The notes beneath the pieces are model-generated. The model was given only the letters and a program-made list of their open reading frames with translations, was not told the DNA's origin and ran no database searches. Positions 34,480 through 46,305 of a stretch of 64,000 nucleotides of DNA are shown piece after piece (position 1 is the stretch's first letter; each line of letters starts with the position of its first letter). This DNA comes from Strobilurus pachycystidiatus (Eukaryota > Basidiomycota > Agaricomycetes > Agaricales > Physalacriaceae). Location: positions 186,001 through 250,000 of the forward strand of contig JAHLMK010000016.1 in assembly GCA_019915135.1 (NCBI GenBank). Reading direction: 5' to 3'. A program made the position numbers and the translations under genes.

Positions 34480-37400
34480 CTCAGCCTCCCCATAATCCGC
34501 AACCTTCCTCTTCCTGCCCCTATCCTCCGCAGCGGCCGCAAGTTTCGGCGGAGCCGTAACCGCCACAGCCTTCGGCCTAACAACCCTCGGCGGCGCCACC
34601 ACCCCCACCCCGCCCACCGGGGGGACGTCCTTCACACTACACCCCCTTCTCTTCAACCTGCACCTCCTACAACTCCCGCTCTGGTCCGTCCTCACCCGCT
34701 CACACGACATCCCCTGGCTGTTGCAAAACCCGCACCAGTCCGATTCGGGATACGGCGTCGCGCCCAGATCCCACTCGACGACGCTCGACCCCGGTGCGCC
34801 GCCCTGCGCGCGGTGCAGGATGTCGGAGGGGAGCCCGAGCATGACGAGCTCGGTCCAGAGCGCCTCGCCGCAGCGTGCGCGCGCCTCGGCGGGAGGGTAG
34901 GTGAGCGCGAGGGCGCGCAGCGCGCCGAGCGGCCGCGGGGTGGTCTTGAGGAGGGACTCGAACTCGTCGTCGGAGCGCGCGCGGCCTTTGCCCTCGACGG
35001 GTCCCCATGTGGGCTTGCACTCTCGTCCGGCGAAGACGCATTCGCGACATCGGCCCGCTGCGTGGAGGAGGGATGTGTATTCGCATGGGACGTTTGGCGT
35101 GGTGTGACAGGCGGTGCACTGTGTGGTTGTTAGCAAAGCAACAGACGTAGGAAAGAACGAGAGCTTACCTCGGGAACACGCTGCACAGGGATCAAATCCC
35201 ACTCAGTCACCTCCTCGCCTTCTCCTGCCCATTGATCTTTCTCTTTCTCTTTCTTCTCCTTCTCACCCTCCTTCTCCTCCTTTTCCTCATCCTCATCTTC
35301 CTTCTCACTCTCACCCTCCCCTTCCCCATCCTGTCGTTCCTTGAGCTTCTTGACCCGCTCGCCCTTCCGACGCCATTCGTCCTTGTCTGTGAAGAGTGAG
35401 TTGAAGAAACAATGAGAAAGAACAAGCACAGAATGGAACATACCTTCCCCATCCGCACCATGTTCACCAGGTACCCGCACACCAACCTCGACGATCTGCG
35501 TCCACCGACCCTCACCAACCCGTCCTCTCACCTCCTTCCGCTTCACATCGCCCATCCGCACGATGATGTCGCGCATCGCCCTAACGTAAGATATCAGCCA
35601 ATGAACGAACCAAAACAAAAAAGTGAACAACAACAAAAAAATGAACACGAACAGATGGACCCCAGACAAGAAACAGTAAAATAAAGCCAAACCGCACTCA
35701 CCTCAACCACGCACCCTTATCCCTTCCCTTCAACGCCTTATCATTGTGCGCACTCACAAACGACACATACAGCGCGTGGTCCTCTTTCTCCTTTTCCTTC
35801 CCTTTTTCCTTGTCCTTATCCTTATCCTTGTCTTTTGCTTGATCTGCGGTGACCGCCAAACAAGTGCTGTTCCCTGCACCGGCAAAGACACACGGCCTAC
35901 ACCTTCCACCCTCCTTCCCCTCCTCGCACGCGACGCGTTCCTCCACACAGCGTGTGCACTATCCAAACTCATCAGTACGAGATACATGAAAGGACTCGAA
36001 CTTGAACTCACAGGCACACCCCTAACCACCCCCTTAACGTCCCACCCCCTCGTCTCCTCCCCAAGGTCCCCCTTACCCTTCCCCTTGAACACCTTCTCCA
36101 TATCCACCACGCCCCTGCCCTCATTCACCTCCGCACAAACCACACCCACCCAAACGCCCCTCGGGAGCTTCTCCCGCGCCTTCCTCTGTACCGCCAGAGG
36201 TTCGTCGAGGAGCGCAGCGCGAAGGGCGGTGGATGATGGGGATGGGAACAGGTGTCGGATCTAAAGGAAAAACCAACATAGGTGGATGAGATGGGAACAA
36301 AGACATAGGAGGAAAGGAAAGGGGACGCACGGATTTCGGCACCGCCTGCACGTCCACCACTTCTTCCTTCTCTTTCCCCTCCTTTTCCTTGTCCTCCTTC
36401 TCCACCGTCTTCTCCTTCTCCTTCTCCTCCTTCTTCGTCTTCGCCACGATCGCTTTCTTCGGGACGACAAACCCAGCCGGGGCCACCCCGCACGATTTCT
36501 GCCGGATAACGCACTCGCGGCACTTCGCGTGCGGCTTGGCGACGCTCGTGTACTCGCAGGGCCGGCCGAGGGTGAGACACGTCGTGCACTACGGAAAGGT
36601 AAGGAAAGGAAGGTGATCAGTTCACCGAAAAAAAGAACGCAAGAACACAAAAAACAAAAGACGGTCCTGTCCTGTAATCTGAGGACATGCCCACGCTGAG
36701 ATGCTTTAGAGACCGTCCGCATCGAAGACAATCGCCAAAAAAAAAACACACACAAAGAAGAAAAAAAACCAACTCACCTCTCCGCCCACCCCCCTCCCCC
36801 TCCCCTCCAAATCCCACTCCACAACACTCACGCCCCGCACACACGTCCCATTCAGCGCCCGCCGCCCGCCGTCCTCTTTCCGCGGCACGCCGAGGTGCAC
36901 GAGCGACGCCCACACGGGCGGCGGGACGGAGCGTTTCGCGGCGAGGTACGCGGGTGGCGGTCCAGTGGATCCATGTCCATTAGCCACAGACCCGGATGCG
37001 GTATTTGGCGCAGACCCCGAACCAGACCTGGTCGCCGTCGGGCTCTGGCTGCCCACCTTGCTCAGTTGCGAGAACCTGGGTTTTGGTTTGGGGTTGAGGA
37101 GTTGAAGAGCGATCTCGCGGAGGCGCGCGATGGCGATGTCGGAGAGTGGTTTGGGCTGGGATGTGTAGTATGATATGAACTGTGTGCAAAGGGTAAGTGG
37201 TGATATGAATTGTGAGGTGTGCAAGAAGAGCAGGAAAAGAAAAGGCAACTGTGAAGGAAGACGAAAACGTTGGGGCGGAAGACGAGCGGTTGTGGGAGAA
37301 GACCAAAAACGAAACGAAACTTCAAAGGAGGAAGAAGGCAACAAGCATTGTGGATAGCGAAGACGAAAACAGTGCACAGAGCAAAAAGCATGGCGGAGAA

Positions 37401-38716
37401 CAAAGACGTGCAGTGCAACAAGACGAAAAAGTCTTGTGGAAGAATACGAAACGCGTTGTTGAAGAAAACGAAGACGTGCAAGAAGAACCAAAGCGTCCCA
37501 GAGAACGAAAAAAAACATCGCGAGCACGAACCACGACAGCAACAAAAAGAAAAAGCACCATCGAGACCAGAGGAAACCAAAACCGAAAAGACTCACAGGG
37601 TTCGCGCCCTCGCTCCCTTCACTTTCCCCATCCCCTTCATCTTCCTCCTCGACCTCCACCTCCTGCACCGGTCCGGGCGTCAAGTCCGAGTCTTCCTCCT
37701 CTTCCTCCTCGTCTTCGTCTTCGTCTTTGTCGTCGGTGGTATTCGGGATCTAGGTGGTTGGATGAGGTGTTAGTAAGGAAGGAAAGGAGAGCAAAACGAT
37801 ACGATTGCGCCGAATGGCGATTGTAGGAAGGAGACAAAGAGAGAGACGGGATGGGTGAAAGGTGGCCGTGGAACGTGGAACAAAAAATGACGGGTCAAAG
37901 AGAAGAATCCGAAGGGAAGGAGACTTACCTTCGCATTCCCATTCGTCTCCGGCTCCCTCACCTTCTCCGGCACTTCCACTTCCTCCACCTCATCCTCCTG
38001 CTCATCCTCATCCTTCTCGTCCGGCTCATCCATCACTTTATCCACTGTCTCCTTATCCTTCTCGTTGTCTTCCATCACTTGATCCTCGAGCTCGTCCCTT
38101 TCATCATCATCCGTCCTGTTCGAATTCGCGCCATTGTCGTCCGTGGTGGCAGTGGCGGTGTCAGAGAGCCGCTTAGTGACAGCGATGTGGATGGGCGGGA
38201 GCGGGAACGGGGATGACGGCTAGACAAGGATGGGTGTTAGAGAGGGCGCGACGGTAACAAGGAAAGAGTAGACGTGACGCGGGATGAAGAAGCGCGACGG
38301 TGGAACATGGAAGGGTGACGCGGGAAAGGCAAGGGTGGATGAGAGCGGAGAGCGCGCCGGCAAAAGGGTAGCGTAATGTGCGCCGGCAAAAGCGCGCGCT
38401 CGGCACGAAAAAGAATCCGGATACGCACCCCGTCGTCCTTGCCGTCTCTTTTCGCGCGCTTGCTCGGGCGCGCGTCGTCCTCGTCCTCCTCCTGCTCGTC
38501 GGCCACGGAGGCGGAGGCGGCGCGCTTAGTCTTCTCCTGGCTAGTCTGGCTGGCCGCGCCGTTGGTCTTGGCCGGGCTAGTAGTAGAGGCAGCGTTTTTC
38601 GTCTGCCTCGTCGAAGCGGAGGCGACGGCGGCGTTTTTCGTCTGGCTCGTAGAGGCGGAGGCGGGTTTGGACGTGGTCCCCTTCGCCGCTGGTTTCAGCG
38701 CCTGAAACGTCCCCAT
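33949..38716 (-). CDS. Large protein with four Zn2Cys6-like clusters
   Basis: About ten exons yield roughly 1,140 aa. The start is ATG 38716 (MGTFQALKPAAKG); the N-terminus is low-complexity Ala/Thr/Lys then acidic. Four modules follow the fungal binuclear zinc pattern C-x2-C-x6/8-C...C-x2-C-x6-C: one at about 36590-36480 (CTTCLTLGRPC...CRECVIRQKSC), one at about 35960-35870 (CTRCVEERVAC...CRPCVFAGAGNSTC), one at about 35120-35025 (CTACHTTPNVPC...CRECVFAGREC) and one at about 34730-34635 (CGFCNSQGMSC...CRRCRLKRRGC). Lys/Glu runs separate them. The C-terminus has an acidic run, Pro-rich stretch and a coiled coil (DLLDRLERELARKERDIDRL). Each module is preceded by a sentence like VVEWDL, hinting at duplication. 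The clusters suggest DNA binding; the role is unknown. Confidence 0.68.
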
Positions 38717-39120
38717 TTTGCGCGGTGGGCCGTCGTCTCCAAATGGCAGGCAAGCAGCAGCAGACCGTGCGTCGGGATTCCCTTTTTCGTCAGGCGGGGG
38801 TGGCAGCGGCGGGTGGTGGTGGTGGTGGTGGGGGAAGAGGGCCAGGTCCAGGGGAAGGGAGAGCACCTAACCCAGCCCACAGCAACCCAACTCCGCTCCC
38901 CATCGCTTACGTCATGCGATCGGGGGTTGGGGGCACGTCACCAGGACTAAGGACTTGTGCGAGGAAAGGGAAGGAAAGGGAATGGGTGGGTGGGTACATA
39001 CGGACCGTTTTCCAGCAGCGGGAAATCCATGTTCTCGCCCCCATTGCTGTTTCCTTTCATCCTCGCACTGACAAACATACTCAGAGCACAGTCTGTCTGA
39101 ATGATCAAAGGAGTGCGCAT

Positions 39121-39200
39121 GCCGGCGTGGCGCAATGGTAGCGCGTCGCTTTCCTATATCTGCGAGGCGGAAGTTGTGGGTTCGACCCCCATCGTCGGTA
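39121..39200 (+). tRNA. tRNA-Arg(CCT) with 8-nt intron
   Basis: The full cloverleaf can be drawn: acceptor GCCGGCG with CGTCGGT and discriminator A, D stem GCGC/GCGC, T stem GTGGG/CCCAT with loop TTCGACC. The anticodon loop reads TTCCTA-A once an 8-nt intron (TATCTGCG) is removed after position 37, giving anticodon CCT. The anticodon stem has two G-U pairs. A T-rich Pol III terminator follows at 39220-39236. Confidence 0.75.
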
Positions 39201-39253
39201 TGCACAGACCCCCAGCGTGGTCCTCTTTTTCTTTTTTGAGGTTCAATCTTCGA

Positions 39254-42200
39254 TAGGGTGGCGCAGTAAACCTCCCCGGTAGGTTTGAAACCGTTACTAA
39301 CCTACCGTCATTTTGGCCTAGGTTTCAATACCGTTACTAACGGTTTCGATACAGACACGTGATCATTTCACGTGATTCTGTGGCGCACTTTCTCCCCGGC
39401 ACTACTGAGGCCTTGCTGGGGCCTTGCGCAGGTCTATCGGCAGCTCTAACATTCTATTGGGATACTGGAGATGTCTAATTTAGGTCTCTTCATCGAAAAC
39501 AATGCTGTAATCAACATCATACTCATCCAGTTCCATCAGATCATCATTTTCGATGACTTTTGTCTGCTTCTTTCCACCCTTTGGAGTATCTCCATCTGAT
39601 GCGAGCTTGGTCCAGACAATTGACGAGCTCATGTCAATAGGTGTGTCCAAGAGACTGACCCAAGTCTCATCCGGAACCTCGAACTCGGCATCAGGATCAA
39701 AATCTTGCGGCTTAGCTTGATCAAGCCACGAGTCATCGCGGTCGTCGTGCAATTCGGCATTTGGATTGATGCCAGCTTTCTCTACGTCGATGAACCTGGC
39801 TTTTGAGTTGTGATCCAGGGCAGTACGGGACTGAGAAGAACTTGGTCAGGAACAGACAGCCGCAATATCGAAATGACGGTACCTTCATTCGATTCTGAGC
39901 AAGGTAGAACTGACGTATCTGAACACGTCCACATAACGTATCCACAGCCATCTGACTACGCTCAGGAGGAGTCATCCACGTAAAATTTGAGACCGTGCGC
40001 TCCTCGGGCATCGAGTTTGGGCGTAGCGAGTAAAGCTTGATAGCGATATGCTGCATGTGTAAGTTAGACAGTGATCATCTGTGCATAGAAATGCATACCG
40101 GAAGTATACATGCCGATCGACATCCTGCAGGCTGCCGTGCGTCGGATTCGAGGATATCCGTGAACCACTGACGCACAGCATGTGGCGCACTGTCGTTAGT
40201 AATCGGCATATTATACGGGAATTGAAGGCGAGCAAAGAGAAGCATTTCCTTCTTGAATTGGTCGCGGAAAGCTTTGGCCCTGCCCTTCCAGATGGCAAAG
40301 TGGTCGTGAAGTCCGGCTGTAATTTCAATGGCAACAAGCTCCGTCAGATACTTGCAGACTTTGCGAAATGTTGTGGGCTGCGCAATACCGGCAAGTGCGG
40401 GATCAGCAGGCTCAAGCTTGAAAAGCTCAGAACGAAGGTAGCCTGCATATGATTAGTCTAATCGAGCACAAAGAGTATAGCACTAGTAGAGGGGACATAC
40501 TTGGGTTCAAATAGGTTGCCGCAAGATATGCCGGGCTATACATGTCTCCCAGGTCGTCGCAGAAGAGTTGATTAAAGCGGTACTTAAGGTACCCGAGAAC
40601 CTTCCTCTGAACGCTATCCGGATACTCGTTCTTGGGATCTAGAAGAATCCGAGTAGTATGCGCCACAATCGAGTGCCAGAAAATGAAGACATCCGAGACA
40701 TTGACATCCAACCCTTCTAAGCATGTCAATGCATTTGCAGCGGGTCGCCCAATGTCGATGAGTTGGCCGAGTATTTGATTGTATTCAAATACTGTGAATG
40801 TCATCTTTTCGCCGTAATATTCTGCAAACTTCATTGTATGAGATTAGTAAATGATATAACATCGACTGGGTGTATTACCTCAAAAGATAAACGGCCGTAA
40901 CCTATGGCACGCTGAATTGCTGGCGTACAACGTTGAACAGAGCGAGATGAATGGAAGATGGTGCCGAAACGGGTCTTGCCAATAGACTCTAATCCTCGAG
41001 TGATGTCGAGTTCGAGTCGCGCACGCTTAAGGTCAGCGATAGCGAAGTGAGATTGATGGAAGTGAGAAATCGTGCCCCGAACGACAGAAACAGTCTGAGA
41101 GAAACGCATAAGATCGCGTCACTTAGTAGCAAACTGACTTACCGACTCGAAATAATCTAGCTTAGCAATATTCTTGAGGTAGTTGTTGAGGTGATGGCAG
41201 GCATCGGGCAGGATAATGACAGTTGGTCGTTCGCGGTTTACAACACGTCTACTGACACGAGTATTACCTGTGCTGTCGCAGATGTAGCCGCCAATGTGCT
41301 TGACGCCGATCCGATCAATGACCTAGGTAAGATCAGACTCTACTTCACACCATCACCATCCGTCGGTTGCTCACCTCAATGGCCAGGCTGCCAATCCATT
41401 CGCCCGTATGTGAAACATCAGTACACTCCTGGGCTTCCATCAGATACACGACTCCATTCGGATCCGAGCAGTTCAGGGTGTAAAACGCCTCCCTTCCCTC
41501 CGTTGTTCCACCATCCGCCGATACCATGCAGTAGATATGCTGCCGCATGTGCGCCATTGTCTGCACCTTCACAAACTCCTGCTCACCAACGATCATCTCG
41601 CTCTCAAGCGCCTCCCGCGATGGCACATTGTAGGACGGGTCAATAGCATTGAACGTTGCCGACCATTCCGGACGGTCAACAAGTCTGGTCGGGAGTCCGC
41701 CGACGCAAAAGAGCTTGGTCATTTCGCGATTGGTGCGTGCATGTCGATCCTTTCGCCCCTCTGCTAACGCCATATCATGAACAGCTCCACCCGAAATTCT
41801 TGCTCGCTTTGTTGGACGACCATCCTCCACAGCCACTCGTAACTCCTCTGCAGTGTTTGCCGCAATCTGAGACGGCGCTTTCTTCAGTGCGTTCTCTTGC
41901 GCAAGCGTTCGTTGGTCCACGGTCAGCCGACGGCAATCCTTTGCATGCCGAGTAACACGACGAACTGCTCGAGAAGCGTACGTATACATGCATCCCGGCC
42001 CAATGCAGCGCCAAATCCTCCTCCTTTTTGGATCTCTTCGCTCGTAGCACGGCTGCATCAAAGCATCGAGGAACTTTGACGGCGGACGACCACCCTTGCT
42101 TCGTACTTTTGTCTTGGGCCGCGGAAGATCAACGAGCCAGTCAGCGGGCATCAAACTGGCACGCTTTATGGCTTCGGCGTCATCATCTCCATCATCTTCG

Positions 42201-44158
42201 AAGTCGGTTTCCTCATCGCTGGACTCTTCGTGTATATCCTGCCGCAATATTAAGTTAGTGAGTTGACGAGCTAAATTATCTCACGGAAGACTTACCTGGC
42301 GCTTTCGAGACGTAGTCTTGGTTTTCGAGGGAAGATCTTCGAATGATCCTTTTGCCCATGACAGCTTTGTTTGGCCTGTCACCTTGGCGGGCTGCCTCGT
42401 CGTACGTGAAGACTCGCTTGACTTTCCGTCCTTTTTCTGACTCTGCTGCCATTTTGCAAAGGACTGATCCGTCGTTGCTTGAAATGTGAACGGCGTAGAC
42501 TGCGCCCGTTCTTCGCCAAAGCGAAACATTTTTGACTCCAGATCCTGCTCTTTGGTCTTTGGTACCGATTCTGGCTTTCCGGATTCCGAGAGGGTCGCTT
42601 CAGGCAGAAGAGTATGAACAGCTTCCATTGATTTGACCTTCTCGTCACTGTGTTTGCTCTGTACGTGTACCGTGCCACTATCCTTCACTTTCTGTAAATC
42701 TCAGTGAGTGTTGGACATAATGTTCTCGCAAATGACCACTTACCCCATGCAGTACTTCCAGAATTGCATTCAAAACTCGAACGCGCTCACCATCTGCCTC
42801 ATCAGAACGCAGGACCGGATAAACACCAGGGCAGAGCTGATTGGCAGCGATGCGCACCGCGAAGATCGAACAGGAGTATGTGTCGCTCTGAGTAACGCAG
42901 GGCAACTCCTTCAGATTGTAAGTCCCATCAACGTGATACGACAGCCACTTCCTGATGATGTCCACCATCCCCACAGGTGGATCTAGGTGGTAGGGATCAC
43001 CGTATCCAATCGTCTTGGACCCAGAGTCAATGACGACGGCTGTCCAGTGATTGCCCGTCTTGTCATATGGCGTGAGGATGGGCCGGCTCTTCATGTCGGT
43101 AATGGTAACGTTGACATTGAACGAAATGCGGGTGAGCTCTCCCGAAGCAAGTTTTCCCCCAATCGTCTGCAGTCCACCCCGCTTCCGTTGACGACCAGTA
43201 TCAATGTGAGGCCCCAGGTACTCCTCCTTGGTCTCGCATTCGGACATATCGTTGCGCATGGAACAGATGAAATAGGGCGACAGAGCCTCATGGTTTGGTG
43301 TGTGCTTCCTGATTTCGTTGTTGAGAAGTGCGGTCATCTGAGAGACGTGTTCGTCTGACAGCCAGCGATGGCTTGCAAAAGCGTAGATGACGGGGCACGA
43401 GATGCCGCCCATATCCTTTGGAAGATTCGCGCGCCACGGGATGGTCTGGAGTAATGTCCGAGCTCGGGAGCATTCCACCGCATCTGCCCCGGAAACCTTC
43501 TTCTGTCGATCCTCTAACCACCCCATTGCCCTCTTCAACTCTGTCTGCCGAGCACCCATATCATGCCAGGCATACCAAGCAAGCAGGATCCACCACGGAA
43601 GCCGCAAGCCAGAGACGTCAAAGGAGTGATAATGCCTGGTGGGTCCCGAGACGTCCTGAAGAACGCGTTGACTGATTCTATTAAGCTCCTCCATAGCCGG
43701 GATTCCGAGTCCAGTAAGAGCGGAGCGTGCCGTACTTGGGGTAAGGGAGTCAGGGAAGGTCGTGTATGAGGCGGACATGCTGGGAGTGACGAGAGGGCGA
43801 GTATGGACATGGGGAACTTTAAAGGCCAAGAGCTGGTTGTTGAGAGCTGTGCCAAATAGGAATAGGGATGCATGGTACTCCTGTGGAATGGGACAAATTT
43901 TTTCGAGAGCAATCTTTGTCTTGACGTCCGGTCTAATGGGAGCCATGCTGCCAAATGTCGTGAATCACGAAGAAAATTCAAAAGATTCAGCGGCCGCCGG
44001 CGCCGCGCAATTTCGCCGGCCCTGTCACGTGAAACGATCACGTGCCGGTATCGAAACCTCCAAACCCATCCCTCGACGTTTCGATACCGTATCGATACCG
44101 TTAATAACCGCAGTAAACCCTAGGTGTATCAAAACCTAGGGTTTACTTCGCCACCCTA
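39254..44158. mobile_element. Complete 4.9-kb hAT transposon carrying Ulp1-transposase fusion
   Basis: The left end TAGGGTGGCGCAGTAAACC and the reverse complement of the right end TAGGGTGGCGAAGTAAACC agree at 18 of 19 positions. An exact 8-bp target duplication, ATCTTCGA, flanks it (39246-39253 and 44159-44166), the hAT hallmark. The subterminal regions share GATACCGTTA-type repeats (around 39290-39355 and 44045-44105) and CACGTGATC motifs. One gene fills the interior. The element sits 46 bp after a tRNA gene. Confidence 0.88.
39480..43946 (-). CDS. Ulp1/C48 protease fused to hAT transposase
   Basis: Nine exons (43946-42744, 42691-42296, 42238-41375, 41322-41143, 41094-40879, 40828-40501, 40442-40099, 40050-39883, 39830-39480) sum to 4,050 nt with every junction in phase: 1,349 aa. 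Residues about 200-400 form a Ulp1-type SUMO/NEDD8 protease: H300 (GNHWTAVVID), D317 (IGYGDPY), Q353 and C359 (TQSDTYSCSIFAV). After a Ser/Lys linker comes a BED-like finger (WRCIGPGCMYTY...RHAKDC), a DUF659-like region (PEWSATFNAIDPSYNVPS), the RNase H-like body (ILPDACHHLNNYLKN) and a C-terminal hAT dimerisation motif (PNSMPEERTVSNF, PERSQMAVDTL). The protease may deconjugate SUMO from transposase or host factors (inference). No stop or frameshift is seen. Confidence 0.85.
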
Positions 44159-44166
44159 ATCTTCGA

Positions 44167-46305
44167 TAATGAGATTCAAGACGATGAAACATGATGATTT
44201 ATGGGTCTTTGACATCTATCTATATCCTGAGTTACAAGTAGGATGTACGATTAGTGTGGCGTAACTAATTTGACCATGACCGAGTGCACAAGTACTTGCT
44301 CCTTGCTCGGGGTATGACAGACTTTTCTCATGCTCAAGTGCTTGAGCTTTGGCTGTACTAGGTAGTCCGGAACATCATCCTCGTCGTCGATTGTGCAGAA
44401 TTTGTGACTTTGCCTATGCCGCTGGGCGTATCCGACGTTCTCCACTTGGTTGTTCTCTCTGTTACTGTCACCCTCTCGGCCTGGACCTGGACTCTCTCCT
44501 TCGATCAAGAGGTATAAATTCCATGCCGGGAGTTCAAACACGAACACACTGCTCTATTTCTTCCCAGACCTTCCTTCAAAAAAAAAGTATTGGAAACGTT
44601 CACGACTCGGGCGGGGTATCCAAAAACCCCTTCCACGTATCCATCAAGTTTGAGTGACGAAGCATTGCCCTCCATATCCACCTTTGGTTGTGGCGCCAGC
44701 GTCCTTCCGGTTCCGTTCTTGACCCAGAGTGGCGAAGTTGTCTCCGAGTCATCGCTCTCTCCAGACTCCAATAGTCCCAAGACATATCTCGATCGCCGGC
44801 CGCCTTGCAATCCATCGAGTGGTGGACTCGGAAATCCTTCCAACTCAAGACAGCCTGAGGGGTGGCGGACCGCGGTTGAAGAAATTGGGCGCGTCAATCG
44901 GGGCAATAGAGATCAATCTTGGACATCCTGGCACTCAAGCAGTCTTTCCGCATATGTTATTCACTGGCAACTATTCATGAAATGTACGTACGTCGTGTAT
45001 CAGAGCGATAATTGCATAGCCTCGCACGCGAGTTTCTGCAGGGTGCCAGTGGCGACGGGATTGTATTCCTCGAGTAGAGATATCGAGGCTGGTTCTGTGA
45101 TAGTGAGAGCCATGACGGTTAGCCTTGGAATGGCGTTGAACCACAATTTGACGGTCATAGAACGCGATGCATCCACGGCGGTTCCGAACAAAGACATGCA
45201 TACACGGAGCACTATCAGGGAGAGCGTGAACGAAGATACAGCAGGCTTTAAATTTATTCTGGGAACAATCGAAGGGGGCTCTCAGGGCGTCGAGGAGACA
45301 TAGGTGAGCTCGTTCATGCTGATCCTGCCAACCTTCAGTAAGAGGAGAGGCACTAGAACGGAGAAAGCATGCGCGCACAATGGTTCGTGGAATGCCTTCA
45401 TAGTATGATATCGGCGTCGTGCGCGGCAAATAGAGACTTGCGATAGAGATCGATGTTTCGATCTTGGATCCGGGATGACACGTCTTGAAATCTACACATA
45501 CGTGGGTTATCAGAGTGATAAACGCATAGCCTCGCACGCGTTTGTGTCATCGTTCTGCGCAGGGTGCCAGTGGCGACGGGATCGATCAGAGTGAGTAAGT
45601 ACTGTACTCCTCGAGTAGAGGTATTTTGGCTGTTTGGTAGTGTGAGTCATGGCCGTGTTGGGATAGCGTTGAGTAGCATTTCGACGGTCAGATACGTGAT
45701 AGATCAGCGCGGCGGCTCCGGAAGACAAAGAGCTAGGCCAATTCTGAGAAGGGCCAAGTAGACATAGACGGCGCCCTTGTTTGAGTTGATCATGCTAACC
45801 TTGAGTCGGAGCCGAGAAAAGGCACTAGGGTGGAGAAGCCATGCGCGCGCAGTGGAATGCATTTATATGGAAGAGTATATCGGCGTCGTGTGAGGCATAC
45901 AAAGCATCTCAGATGAAGCAAGTGAAGGTGCAAGAACGAGTATGGAAGCACGTGGCAGGTGGCGCGCTGCTTGGCGATGTTTGGCGGAATCAAGTTCTTG
46001 TTTTGTCCGCTGTTGCTGCCTGTACCTCTCAGTTGACCGCCGACACAGTCGCTCTTGTCACTTGACTTTGCAAGACTCTACGAGAATGGTCACGCCACGA
46101 ATTACTGATGCATACATCGAGGCTCGATCTCTGACAATGCTGATCCGCCCGGACAGGCGAGCCCATACCCGTTATGCAGCTGTGTATAACCTCAACTCAT
46201 TGGCGGGCGCTTGTGTTGCAGTGTAAGTGATTATATTATACAGTTGTACTCTAAAAACATGTACTAGAGTTCATTCCCTCCATTTGATGAGTCCGAATCC
46301 TTTGA
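44167..46305. repeat. Gene-poor, contains a ~0.5-kb tandem duplication
   Basis: Two diverged copies lie at about 44985-45440 and 45495-45910. They share CATAGCCTCGCACGCG, GGGTGCCAGTGGCGACGGGA, ACTCCTCGAGTAGAG and ATATCGGCGTCGTG-type blocks offset by 470-520 bp. A 237-codon plus-strand frame at 44590-45303 runs across the first copy but has no recognisable motif and is not preserved in the second. Confidence 0.5.

Noticed and set aside
36286..36699. Plus-strand Leu/Arg-rich frames across the Zn-cluster gene
   Set aside because: They are antisense to Lys/Glu-rich coding sequence; composition is a shadow effect.
44590..45303. 237-codon plus-strand frame as a gene
   Set aside because: No motif, no start context, crosses one copy of a tandem duplication and is not kept in the second copy.
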